Assembly (NCBI RefSeq): GCF_017854565.1
Contig: NZ_JAFMHJ010000004.1
Span: 56,175 to 120,174 of the forward strand
Direction of reading: 5' to 3'
DNA from: Yoonia sp.
GTDB taxonomy: Bacteria; Pseudomonadota; Alphaproteobacteria; Rhodobacterales; Rhodobacteraceae
DNA: 64,000 nt
The notes beneath the pieces are model-generated. The model had not been told where the DNA came from, did not search any database, and worked only from the letters and a program-made list of their open reading frames with translations. The position numbers and the translations under genes were made by a program. This document shows positions 44,288 to 52,479 of this stretch, one piece after another (the first letter of the stretch is position 1; each line of letters opens with the position of its first letter).

Positions 44288-45505
44288 CTATGGTGCGGGA
44301 TAGCGGGCCAATTCAGCCCGTGCCACCTGTCTGCGATGGACCGCGTCGGGTCCGTCAGCCAATCGCAGGGTGCGCAGATGGGTCCATTGCCGGGCAAGCG
44401 GTGTGTCTTGTGATACGCCCGCCGCGCCAAACATCTGGACCGCCATATCCGTGACACGCAAGGCGACTTCAGGTGCCACGACCTTGATCTGGCTGATCCA
44501 GGGGGCGGCGGCGCGTTTGTCGCCCTGATCCATCATCCACGCAGCTTTCAGGCACAGGAGCCGGGCCTGTTCGATGTCCATCCGCGCCTGTGCAATCAGG
44601 TCAAAGTTTTCGCCCAGTTGCGCGAGAGGTTTGCCAAACGCCTGCCGGGACACGGCGCGTTTGCACATCAGCTCCAGCGCCTTTTCGGCCTGCCCAATGG
44701 CGCGCATACAGTGGTGGATGCGTCCGGGGCCAAGCCGCCCTTGGGCAATCTCGAACCCGCGCCCGACACCCAGCAGCAGATTTTCGGCAGGCACGCGCAC
44801 GTTTTCATACGCGAAATGCATATGGCCATGCGGGGCGTCGTCGTGGCCATAGACCTCCATCGCGCGCAGCTTTTTGATGCCATGGGTGTCGGCGGGCACC
44901 ACGATCATCGAATGTTGCTGGTGCTTTGTCCCTTCGGTGCCGGTGCGGACCATGACGATATGAACCGCACAGCGCGGATCGCCGGCACCTGTGGCCCACC
45001 ATTTCTGCCCGTTCAGCACATAGAAGTCGCCGTCCGCGTCGCAGGTCATTGCGATGTTGGTTGCGTCCGAACTGGCCACATCGGGTTCCGTCATCAAATA
45101 GGCCGACCGGATGTCGCCCGCCATCAGCGGTTTGAGCCAGCGTTCTTTCATCGTGTCGGTGCCGTAGCGGGCAAAGACCTCCATGTTGCCGGTATCGGGG
45201 GCATTGCAGTTGAATACCTCGGCGGCGAGGTGGCTCTTGCCCATTTCCTCGGCCAGATAGGCGTATTCGACGGTGTTCAGTTGCGGCCCGTCGCGGAATG
45301 TATCCCAGAAATTCCACAGGCCTCGCGCCTTGGCTTTGGTTTTCAGCCCTTCCAGGATGTCCGTCTGCCGCGGAGTAAAGGCCCAACGGTCGCCAACGGC
45401 AACTTCGCCCAGAAATGCATCGTCAAGCGGGATGATTTCATCAGTGATCATGGTCTTGACCGCCGCCAATACGGGTTTGAGCCGCTCTGTCTGTCCTAGG
45501 TCCAT
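44288..45505 (-). CDS. Acyl-CoA dehydrogenase, ACAD10/11-like
   Basis: 405 residues, full acyl-CoA dehydrogenase fold: MTEPDVASSDATNI and WWATGAGDPRCAVHIVMVRT (FAD/substrate strands), GRGFEIAQGRLGPGRIHHCMRAIGQAEKAL, RQAFGKPLAQLGENFDLIAQARMDIEQARLL, and FGAAGVSQDTPLARQWTHLRTLRLADGPDAVHRRQVAR at the end. These blocks are those of the ACAD10/ACAD11 group, whose eukaryotic members carry an APH-kinase domain. Here the matching APH kinase is the divergent neighbour. The C-terminal catalytic Glu typical of medium-chain enzymes is not evident, consistent with altered chemistry. Confidence 0.9.
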   Translation of the reverse strand: MDLGQTERLKPVLAAVKTMITDEIIPLDDAFLGEVAVGDRWAFTPRQTDILEGLKTKAKARGLWNFWDTFRDGPQLNTVEYAYLAEEMGKSHLAAEVFNCNAPDTGNMEVFARYGTDTMKERWLKPLMAGDIRSAYLMTEPDVASSDATNIAMTCDADGDFYVLNGQKWWATGAGDPRCAVHIVMVRTGTEGTKHQQHSMIVVPADTHGIKKLRAMEVYGHDDAPHGHMHFAYENVRVPAENLLLGVGRGFEIAQGRLGPGRIHHCMRAIGQAEKALELMCKRAVSRQAFGKPLAQLGENFDLIAQARMDIEQARLLCLKAAWMMDQGDKRAAAPWISQIKVVAPEVALRVTDMAVQMFGAAGVSQDTPLARQWTHLRTLRLADGPDAVHRRQVARAELARYPAP

Positions 45506-45605
45506 GCGAAGTCCCTGCCCCCTGTGCTGTGCCTATCGTGCATTGGGCGGGGCCGGTGTCAATCAATGGCTTGCACATACTGCGGGCCTTGCGCCTAATG
45601 GCGCC

Positions 45606-46655
45606 ATGAAAGAAGCAGCAACAGGTCTTGGGATCGCCTTCGCGGATTTGGACGCGTATCTGGCGAACGCGATTGAAGGGTTCACGGCGCTGGGCGCGGT
45701 GACCAAGTTCGGCACGGGGCAATCGAACCCGACGTACAGGATCGACGCTGCAAGCGGCACCTATGTGCTGCGCAGCAAACCGTCAGGTGCGTTGCTGCCG
45801 TCGGCCCACGCAGTCGAGCGCGAGTTTCGCGTGATGCAGGCGCTTGCCGCGACGGATGTGCCGGTGCCGCAGATGCTGCATTTGGCGCAGGCCGCGACAT
45901 CGCCCAGTGGGCGGGCGTTCTTTGTGATGCGCTATTTGCCGGGCCGGATTTTCTGGGACCCGGCGTTGCCCGATCTGGCACGCGGTGATCGCACGGCGAT
46001 TTACGATGCGATGAATACGGCCCTTGCGGCATTGCATAACGTGGATGTGGCGGCGGTCGGGCTGTCCGACTTTGGCAAGCCCGGCAATTATTTCGCCCGG
46101 CAACTGGACCGTTGGGGCCAGCAGTACCTTGCGTCCGTAGCAAGCCCCGATCCGGCCATGGTGGCGATCATGACGTGGTTGACGACGCAAATGCCCGACG
46201 ACGACGGGCAGGTGGCGCTGGTGCATGGCGATTGGCGGCTCGACAACATGATCTTCGATGCCAGCGCGCCCCGTATCGCGGGTATTCTGGATTGGGAACT
46301 GTCCACGCTGGGTCATCCGATGGCCGATCTGGCCTATCAATGCATGCAGTGGCGGCTGCCCAATCACGGTGACATGCGCGGGCTTGGGGGCATTGACCGT
46401 GCCGCGATGGGCCTGCCGACCGAGGCGGATTACGTCGCCGCCTATGCCCGCAGGCGCGGTCTGGCTGCGATAACGCATTGGCCGTTCTATCTGGTGTTCG
46501 CCTTTTTTCGGCTTGCTGCGATCTTGGCCGGGGTGGCGTCGCGTGCGGCGGCCGGGAACGCCTCGAACCCTGAAATGGCGCGTAAATATGGCGCAGCGGT
46601 GCCGGTACTGGCCGGTCTGGCGACGCAAATCATGCGGGACGGGGTCGATGGCTAA
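45606..46655 (+). CDS. Aminoglycoside phosphotransferase (APH)-family kinase, ACAD10/LvaA-like
   Basis: 349 residues from ATG 45606. Kinase core: Lys58 (LRSKPSG), Glu71 (HAVEREFRVMQAL), the catalytic loop HGDWRLDNMIFD (Asp209, Asn214) and the metal-binding Asp229 in GILDWELSTLGHP, all conserved in the ACAD10/11 and LvaA relatives that phosphorylate 4-hydroxyacyl-CoAs rather than drugs. No antibiotic-resistance role is implied. It faces the acyl-CoA dehydrogenase divergently (100 bases between starts) and overlaps the hydratase gene downstream by 8 bases. Confidence 0.9.
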   Translation: MKEAATGLGIAFADLDAYLANAIEGFTALGAVTKFGTGQSNPTYRIDAASGTYVLRSKPSGALLPSAHAVEREFRVMQALAATDVPVPQMLHLAQAATSPSGRAFFVMRYLPGRIFWDPALPDLARGDRTAIYDAMNTALAALHNVDVAAVGLSDFGKPGNYFARQLDRWGQQYLASVASPDPAMVAIMTWLTTQMPDDDGQVALVHGDWRLDNMIFDASAPRIAGILDWELSTLGHPMADLAYQCMQWRLPNHGDMRGLGGIDRAAMGLPTEADYVAAYARRRGLAAITHWPFYLVFAFFRLAAILAGVASRAAAGNASNPEMARKYGAAVPVLAGLATQIMRDGVDG

Positions 46656-47973
46656 GGGCGCGACGTTCAGGATCGTCAACGATGTTGGTCTTGTGCATCT
46701 GGATGCGCCGCCGGTGAATGCCTTGGGTGCCGCGCTGTGCGCCCGGCTTTGGGATATCTTTCAGCGTGTGGCGCAGGATAAAGATATCAAGGCGGTTGTG
46801 ATCCTTGCTGCGGGCCGGATGTTCAGCGCTGGCGCCGATATCAAAGAGTTAGGCAAGTCGCAGCAGGCCCCGGCCCTGTCTGACCTGTGCGATCTGATCG
46901 AAGCGTGCAAAGTGCCGGTCGTTGCCGCAATGCAGGGGGCCGCGCTGGGCGGAGGGGCCGAATTGGCGATGGCCGCGCATTATCGCATCGCGTTGCCGCA
47001 GGCCGTCATCGGTCTGCCCGAGGTGACGCTTGGCCTTGTGCCCGGTGCGGGCGGCACCCAGCGATTGCCGCGTCTGGTGGGGGCGAAAAACGCGCTGGCG
47101 ATGATCATTGGCGGACGGGCGGTTGCGGCGATGCGCGCGCGCGAGATGGGTTTGATCGACCGCGTCGTGGCTGATGATTTGCCGCTGAATGCCGTTGCAT
47201 TCGCCCGTCAGGTCAGCGGGGCACGCCCGACCCGTGACGGGCGTGATATGCTGTTGGATGGTGCGGGGTTTTTGCGCGCCGTTGATGATCGGCGCGGGGT
47301 CGTTGCGGCATCTGGCCGCCATGCCGCGCAGCGGGCGCTGGAGTGTATCGAAGGGGCATTGTTGCTGCCATTTGCGACCGGTCTCGCGCTTGAGGCGGAC
47401 GCATTTGCCGACTGTCTGCGACATCCGCAGTCACAGGCGCTGCGCCATGTTTTTCTGGCCGAGAGGCAAATCGCGCCCGATCTGTTGCGCAAGACCGATC
47501 AGGGGCGGGTCGTGGCCGATCCGGCAGGCACTGCGGTTGTCGCGGCCTTGCGGATGGCGTGGCAGCGGGCATTGGAGGCGCTGCGCCAGCAGGGGATCAG
47601 CGAGACGATGATCGACGGCGCGCTTGTCGCACATGGATTTGGCTGCGGGCCCTACGGTGGCCGGGATGCCGTGCGCGGGCCGCAATCGGCCGATGTCCAA
47701 TTTCGCATGCTGGCCGCCGTTGTCGCCGAAGGTGCGCGGCTGGTCGCGGCGGGGGCGGTCGCGCGGGCCGCTGATATTGATGCGCTGGCGGTGCATGCCT
47801 TGGGCTTTCCGCGCGGGCGGGGTGGCCCGATGAAGGCCGCGCAACTGGCCGGGTTGCTGACCCTGACAGAACAGATGAAGCTATGGGCGGCGGACGACCC
47901 GATCTGGCAGGCCCCGCCGTTTTTGCGCCACGCCGCACTGGTGAGCGGCGGGTTTGACGTGGTCACGCCCTAA
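46648..47973 (+). CDS. Enoyl-CoA hydratase / 3-hydroxyacyl-CoA dehydrogenase homologue lacking the NAD-binding domain
   Basis: 441 residues. Residues 1-275 are a complete crotonase/enoyl-CoA hydratase domain as in FadB-type proteins, with catalytic Glu105 (GGGAELAMAAHY) and Glu125 (IGLPEVTLG) and the oxyanion loop MFSAGADIKELG. The Rossmann NAD-binding domain (with its GxGxMG) expected next is absent: the chain passes around residues 285-292 straight to remains of the C-terminal 3HCDH domains (MIDGALVAHGFGCGPYGGRD, HALGFPRGRGGPMKAAQ). Typical relatives are about 700 residues. It should hydrate enoyl-CoA but not oxidise it. Overlaps the APH kinase gene. Confidence 0.88.
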   Translation: MAKGATFRIVNDVGLVHLDAPPVNALGAALCARLWDIFQRVAQDKDIKAVVILAAGRMFSAGADIKELGKSQQAPALSDLCDLIEACKVPVVAAMQGAALGGGAELAMAAHYRIALPQAVIGLPEVTLGLVPGAGGTQRLPRLVGAKNALAMIIGGRAVAAMRAREMGLIDRVVADDLPLNAVAFARQVSGARPTRDGRDMLLDGAGFLRAVDDRRGVVAASGRHAAQRALECIEGALLLPFATGLALEADAFADCLRHPQSQALRHVFLAERQIAPDLLRKTDQGRVVADPAGTAVVAALRMAWQRALEALRQQGISETMIDGALVAHGFGCGPYGGRDAVRGPQSADVQFRMLAAVVAEGARLVAAGAVARAADIDALAVHALGFPRGRGGPMKAAQLAGLLTLTEQMKLWAADDPIWQAPPFLRHAALVSGGFDVVTP

Positions 47974-48185
47974 TTCAGGACCACACCCACGATGACCGCC
48001 ATCAGGCCGATCATCGACACAAACAGCGCGATCAGGTTGACCGGCAAGATCCGCGCGATCCGGGCGCGCAATTCGTCGTCCTCCAGCTTTGCCCGCTTGG
48101 CGCGGGTGACCGCGACAATGCTGTAACCGATACCCACCAGCCCGATAATTGACAGGGCCGCGCCAATCCAAATCACTATTTCCAT
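47970..48185 (-). CDS. Small membrane protein, unknown
   Basis: 71 residues from ATG 48185, preceded by GGAGGGAACG. Two transmembrane helices (about 3-23 and 48-70) flank a charged cytoplasmic loop (AKRAKLEDDELRARIARI). No family recognised. Convergent with the hydratase gene (4-base overlap) and divergent from gapR. Confidence 0.65.
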   Translation of the reverse strand: MEIVIWIGAALSIIGLVGIGYSIVAVTRAKRAKLEDDELRARIARILPVNLIALFVSMIGLMAVIVGVVLN

Positions 48186-48294
48186 CGTTCCCTCCGGCGT
48201 TTGCGCTGCCCTATCGCGGGGGCCGATGCTTCGCAAGGGTTGCAGGCGCCAATGCCAAAGGCTAGGGATGGGCACGCCTGCGAGGAGAGCAATC

Positions 48295-48552
48295 ATGAGC
48301 GATATCGTCACTGAAACATCATCCGCCATTGCCGGCGAAGAGATCCGCCAGTTTGTTGAGCGGTTTGAACGTCTTGAGGCGGAAAAGAAAGACATCGCAG
48401 ACGCCCAGAAGGAAGTGATGGCCGAGGCCAAGGGCCGTGGCTACGACACCAAGGTGCTGCGCAAGATCATTGCCATTCGCAAGCGCGACGCCAATGATCT
48501 GGCCGAAGAGGAAGCCGTGCTCGAAATGTATATGTCCGCCTTGGGGATGTAA
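48295..48552 (+). CDS. gapR: GapR family (DUF2312) DNA-binding protein
   Basis: 85 residues from ATG 48295 with CGAGGAGAG upstream. Helical protein with the DUF2312 core EEIRQFVERFERLEAEKKDIADAQKEV and RGYDTKVLRKIIAIRKRDANDLAEEEAVLEMYM. GapR is an alphaproteobacterial nucleoid protein that binds overtwisted, AT-rich DNA and aids replication and segregation. Monocistronic by layout. Confidence 0.95.
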   Translation: MSDIVTETSSAIAGEEIRQFVERFERLEAEKKDIADAQKEVMAEAKGRGYDTKVLRKIIAIRKRDANDLAEEEAVLEMYMSALGM

Positions 48553-48555
48553 CGC

Positions 48556-49437
48556 CTAGCTGCGCGGCATCAGCAGCGTCACACCCTCCATCGCGGTGAT
48601 CTGCGCAATGTCGTCTTCGTAGTTTTCGGTCATTTCCATGATCAAAGCGGGATCAAGTTCCGCCAGTTCGATCACGTCTTCAACCTGATCTTCCAGCGCA
48701 TGCTGTTCCCAGATGTCGGCGATCACGTCATTGCGCGCCGCCTCGGTTTGCGGCGGGTTTTGGCGCAACTGCTCTCGCAGTCGCCGCATGCCGCTGTCGC
48801 TGATAAGCGTCGAAAGCATGTCCAGCCCGCCGACGATTTCGGTTTGCGGGCTGACGTTCGACATCTGCCGGATCAACTGTTCCCACAGCAGCGGCGTGTC
48901 TTCATTGCACCAGACGGTCAGCGGCGTGTCAGGCGCGGCGCCTTTGATCCGGCGGACGACGTCGGACCACTGTATATCTTCAGGGTGCATCAGCCGCAGA
49001 TATTCGCTGATTGACGCGGCCTTGGACCGGATAAATGCGTCTTGCAGGAACGTGGCCGGATTGCGAATGCCAAGGAACAGTTCGATATCATCGCCCGAAA
49101 ACAGCCGGTGCAGCGCGCGGGTTTTGGGCCCGGCCTGTTCATAGAAGACGCCATTGCCAAAGATCCGGTTCGGCACGCAAATAAAGTTGTCATTGCTCAT
49201 GACCAGACGGGTCAAGTTGTCGTTTTCGACGATGGCGTCGATCAGGATATCACGGGTGTCCGGTTCCGGTGGCGCCCCATCCAGCGCTTGAATCGTTTCA
49301 CGAATGAGGCTGCGATATTTTCCCGGCCCCGGCACGGCAATGCCTTGTTGCAGCAAAACACTTGCATTTTTCAGGATCGACTTGAGCAGCCGATCTTCGT
49401 CCGTGCAGTTTGCACCGATATGAAATGCGATCTGCAT
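48556..49437 (-). CDS. Sulfotransferase-like protein of unknown function
   Basis: 293 residues. The start MQIAFHIGANCTDEDRLLKSILKN resembles the first strand and phosphosulfate-binding loop of sulfotransferases (HIGxxKTGT), but the KTGT loop is replaced by NCTDED, so cofactor binding is doubtful. The following LLQQGIAVPGPGKYRSLIRE and ELFLGIRNPATFLQDAF (similar to the 3'-phosphate loop RNPxxxxxS) keep the pattern. The C-terminal half is acidic (ELAELDPALIMEMTENYEDDI). Possibly a non-catalytic or alternative-donor sulfotransferase relative. Divergent from the iron-type permease. Confidence 0.55.
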   Translation of the reverse strand: MQIAFHIGANCTDEDRLLKSILKNASVLLQQGIAVPGPGKYRSLIRETIQALDGAPPEPDTRDILIDAIVENDNLTRLVMSNDNFICVPNRIFGNGVFYEQAGPKTRALHRLFSGDDIELFLGIRNPATFLQDAFIRSKAASISEYLRLMHPEDIQWSDVVRRIKGAAPDTPLTVWCNEDTPLLWEQLIRQMSNVSPQTEIVGGLDMLSTLISDSGMRRLREQLRQNPPQTEAARNDVIADIWEQHALEDQVEDVIELAELDPALIMEMTENYEDDIAQITAMEGVTLLMPRS

Positions 49438-49522
49438 CGTGTTCTGGGCCTTCCGGGTCTGCGTCTTATTATCATAGTTGGATTTCTGGACAGTTAAACC
49501 GCTTTCGGATAACCCGGCAAAG

Positions 49523-51178
49523 ATGCCCGAGCAAACTAGTCAGATATTACCAGCGCGCCGCCTGCGACTGCGATTTGATCCCTGGTCCGCCGGGGCATTG
49601 GTGATTGCTGCCATGGTGATGGTGCCGATCATTGCGGTGGTCTGGTTCGCCCTGACCCCGACCGAGAATATCTGGCCCCATCTGATCCGCACGACCTTGC
49701 CGCGCTATCTTGGCAATACGGCATTTTTGATGATTAGCGTTGGTTTTCTGACGGCCATCATCGGGACCGGCACCGCCTGGCTGGTGGCGATGTATCGGTT
49801 TCCGGGGCGCGCCGTGTTGCAGTGGGCGTTGTTGATGCCGCTGGCCGTGCCGGCCTATGTCGGCGCCTACGCGCTGGTGGATTTTCTGGAATATGCCGGG
49901 CCCGTGCAAACCGGCCTGCGCGATATGATGGGCTGGCAAACGGCCCGCGATTATTGGTTCCCCGCGATCCGCACCCGCGAGGCTGCGGTCGTGGTGCTGA
50001 GTGTCGCGCTTTATCCGTATGTTTATATCCTTGCCCGCGCGGCGTTTCGCGAACAATCCGGCGCGGCCTATGAGGTGGCGCGAGCGTTGGGGGCAGGGGC
50101 CTTTGGGCGGTTCTGGCGCGTCGGTCTGCCGCTTGCCCGGCCTGCGATTGCGGCGGGCGTCGCTGTGGTGATGATGGAAACCGTGAATGATTTCGGCACG
50201 GTCGACTTTTTTGCGGTGCAGACACTGACGACGGGCATCTTTTCGGTCTGGCTACAGGGCGGCAACCTTGGCGGTGCGGCGCAACTGGCGACCTGTGTGC
50301 TGGCCTTGATCATCTTTCTGGTCACGCTGGAAAAGCTCAGCCGCCGCAAAAGCCGGTTTTTTGGATCGGCCCGTGGCATGCGCCCGGTGCAACCGGCGGC
50401 GTTGCAGGGCTGGCAGGGCTGGCTTGCCGCAGTGTGTTGCACATTGCCTGTGCTGGCGGGGTTTGTCCTGCCTGTCGGCGTGTTGCTGACGCATGCGTTC
50501 GATGCTGCGGCCTGGGTCACGCCGGGCCTGCGTCTGGCGATGTGGCACACGCTTCAGGTGGGTGGCATGGCGGCGGTTTTGACCGTCGTGGGCGGCGTGT
50601 TCATGGTTTACGGTGTCCGGCTGTCGGGGCGCAATCTGCCACGGCTGCTGATGCCGGTGACGGCGATTGGCTATGCCGCGCCGGGGGCGGTGCTGGGGCT
50701 TGGTATTCTGGTGCCGCTGGCCGCGTTCGACAATGCGGTTGCCGACGCTGTTGTCTGGCTGGGCCTTGCCGATCCGGGTCTGATCCTGACGGGCAGTGCC
50801 GCCGCGCTGACGCTGGCCTATGTGGTGCGCTTTTTTGCGATTGCGCAGGGCACGGCGGATGCCGCGTTTGGCCGGGTGTCGCCCAGTTTGCCGATGGCGG
50901 CGCGGGCGTTGGGGCGGTCTGCGGGGGGGACCCTGCGTGCGGTACATTTGCCGTTGATGCGTGCCTCGATCGGGTCCGCGCTGCTGCTGGTCTTCGTGGA
51001 CTGCGTCAAGGAACTGCCCGCGACCTTGCTGCTGCGTCCGTTCAACTATGACACGCTGGCGACGCGCGTACACGCCAAGGCATCATTGGAAAACATCGCC
51101 GATGCCGCGCCCGCCGCGCTGATGATCACCTTGGTCGGTTTGGCCGCTGTTGCCCTGCTGGCGCGGGCCAATCGCTAG
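49523..51178 (+). CDS. Iron(III)-type ABC transporter permease (FbpB-like), orphan
   Basis: 551 residues from ATG 49523 (an in-frame ATG at 49478 is possible). Two fused permease halves of about six helices each; both EAA coupling loops are visible (YEVARALGAGAFGRFWRVGLPLARPAI and MAARALGRSAGGTLRAVHLPLMRASI). VNDFGTVDFFAVQTLTTGIF and VDCVKELPATLLLRPFNYDTLATRV are typical of ferric iron permeases such as FbpB/SfuB. The binding protein and ATPase are not in this neighbourhood. Confidence 0.9.
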   Translation: MPEQTSQILPARRLRLRFDPWSAGALVIAAMVMVPIIAVVWFALTPTENIWPHLIRTTLPRYLGNTAFLMISVGFLTAIIGTGTAWLVAMYRFPGRAVLQWALLMPLAVPAYVGAYALVDFLEYAGPVQTGLRDMMGWQTARDYWFPAIRTREAAVVVLSVALYPYVYILARAAFREQSGAAYEVARALGAGAFGRFWRVGLPLARPAIAAGVAVVMMETVNDFGTVDFFAVQTLTTGIFSVWLQGGNLGGAAQLATCVLALIIFLVTLEKLSRRKSRFFGSARGMRPVQPAALQGWQGWLAAVCCTLPVLAGFVLPVGVLLTHAFDAAAWVTPGLRLAMWHTLQVGGMAAVLTVVGGVFMVYGVRLSGRNLPRLLMPVTAIGYAAPGAVLGLGILVPLAAFDNAVADAVVWLGLADPGLILTGSAAALTLAYVVRFFAIAQGTADAAFGRVSPSLPMAARALGRSAGGTLRAVHLPLMRASIGSALLLVFVDCVKELPATLLLRPFNYDTLATRVHAKASLENIADAAPAALMITLVGLAAVALLARANR

Positions 51179-51303
51179 ACCTCGGACCGGGGTTGCGCAG
51201 AAACAACAAGCAACCACAGATTGCTGTTGGAACGGCCAAAAACATAACACAAAGTTGATGGACCGGTTAAGCAATTGAGACAAATATAATCAGGAACGAT
51301 GAC

Positions 51304-51762
51304 ATGACTTTTACCGAATCTATTAACACCTGCCTTCGCCAGAAATACGTGACATTCTCGGGGCGCGCACAGCGCTCGGAATACTGGTGGTTTTTTCTGG
51401 CGACCTTCTTGTTTTACATCGCTTTCGCCATGCTTGCGGGACTTGTCTTTGCTGTGGTGGGCGTCTCTGATCCGAATGCGTCCAACGGGATGTCCGCAGG
51501 GATGATCATCATGGTTATCCTGGGGTTGATCTTGTTCGTGGCTTTGTTTTTGCCGGGCATTTCGGTCGGGGTGCGTCGCCTGCATGATCGCAATATGTCG
51601 GGCTGGTGGTATCTGGGCGCGATGATTGCGGGCCAAATCCCGTTGGTCGGTGCCGTGGTCGGCATCGCATTTCTGGTATTGATGGCGCTGAAGGGCACCG
51701 ATGGCCCGAACCGCTTTGGCCCGGACCCGCTCAAGGGCGGTGACGCGGAAATTTTCGCCTGA
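51304..51762 (+). CDS. DUF805 inner-membrane protein
   Basis: 152 residues with four transmembrane helices. DUF805 signatures: YVTFSGRAQRSEYWWF at the start, PGISVGVRRLHDRNMSGWWYL in the middle, and LKGTDGPNRFGPDPL near the end. Function unknown. Its TGA overlaps the next ATG by one base (TGATG), which joins it to the MoxR-type operon that follows. Confidence 0.93.
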   Translation: MTFTESINTCLRQKYVTFSGRAQRSEYWWFFLATFLFYIAFAMLAGLVFAVVGVSDPNASNGMSAGMIIMVILGLILFVALFLPGISVGVRRLHDRNMSGWWYLGAMIAGQIPLVGAVVGIAFLVLMALKGTDGPNRFGPDPLKGGDAEIFA

Positions 51763-52478
51763 TGCCACGTTACGACCGGCGCAGCAGATTGCGCCGGTCC
51801 TGCGTTTCTTTGTGGCTTGTCTGCTGGCTGGGCGGTGCGGCGGCAGCGCAGGATGTCACGACATTCCTTGATCCGCCGCGCGATCCTGACGGCACCTATG
51901 GCGAAGCAATGCCGCGCCGGGTGGCGGCGGACATCCGTTATGTTGATGAAACCAATGTTGATTTCCTGACGGGTGATCGCCCCGAGCGCCGTGTCGACGT
52001 GCCGCTGCGCGGTTTCGAAGGGGCGAATTACGGCACCTTCTTGATGATTGCACTTGTCGTGGCGCTGCTTTTCATTTTCGTGAAATTTGGGGCCGGGGGG
52101 ATGTTGTTGCGCGCTGACCCCTCTGCCCCCAAAAAGCCGCGCAAGCGGGCCAAGGCCTGGGGGCTGACCGCCGCCGATCACACGGCGGGCGATATCATGG
52201 CGCAGGTCCGCGTGATGGCGTCCCGGCGCGAGGCGCTGATTTTTCTGCTGCGCCACTGTCTGTTGCAAGCCGCCGATGAGACACAGACCAATTTCCTGCG
52301 CGCCGATACCGAACGCGACGCGCTGGCCCGTCTGCCCACAAGCTGGCGCCGGCATGGGCAACTGCATGCGCTGATGTTCCAGACCGAACTGGTGCATTAC
52401 GGCGGGCGCGACATTGCCGATGATGCGTTCGACGCGGCAATCGACCACGGTTCCCAGATCCTGATGGCGCGCCGCTGA
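51762..52478 (+). CDS. DUF4129-like membrane protein of MoxR operon
   Basis: 238 residues. A signal/anchor segment at about 13-29, a periplasmic stretch (LDPPRDPDGTYGEAMPRRVAADIRYVDETN), one transmembrane helix (about 91-107) and a cytoplasmic helical domain ending MASRREALIFLLRHCLLQAADET and FQTELVHYGGRDIADDAFDAAI, which recalls DUF4129. Such proteins accompany MoxR ATPases and DUF58 proteins. Function unknown; position suggests it is an assembly partner. Confidence 0.7.
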   Translation: MPRYDRRSRLRRSCVSLWLVCWLGGAAAAQDVTTFLDPPRDPDGTYGEAMPRRVAADIRYVDETNVDFLTGDRPERRVDVPLRGFEGANYGTFLMIALVVALLFIFVKFGAGGMLLRADPSAPKKPRKRAKAWGLTAADHTAGDIMAQVRVMASRREALIFLLRHCLLQAADETQTNFLRADTERDALARLPTSWRRHGQLHALMFQTELVHYGGRDIADDAFDAAIDHGSQILMARR

Positions 52479-52479
52479 C

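Noticed and set aside
45606..46655. Aminoglycoside resistance gene
   Set aside because: The APH fold is shared, but the motifs and neighbours are those of ACAD10/LvaA-type acyl-CoA metabolic kinases.
51285..51290. Perfect TATAAT just before the DUF805 gene
   Set aside because: Transcription from it would start after or inside the ribosome binding site (AGGA at about 51292-51295), and no -35 sits at the correct distance. The A/T-rich leader explains the match.
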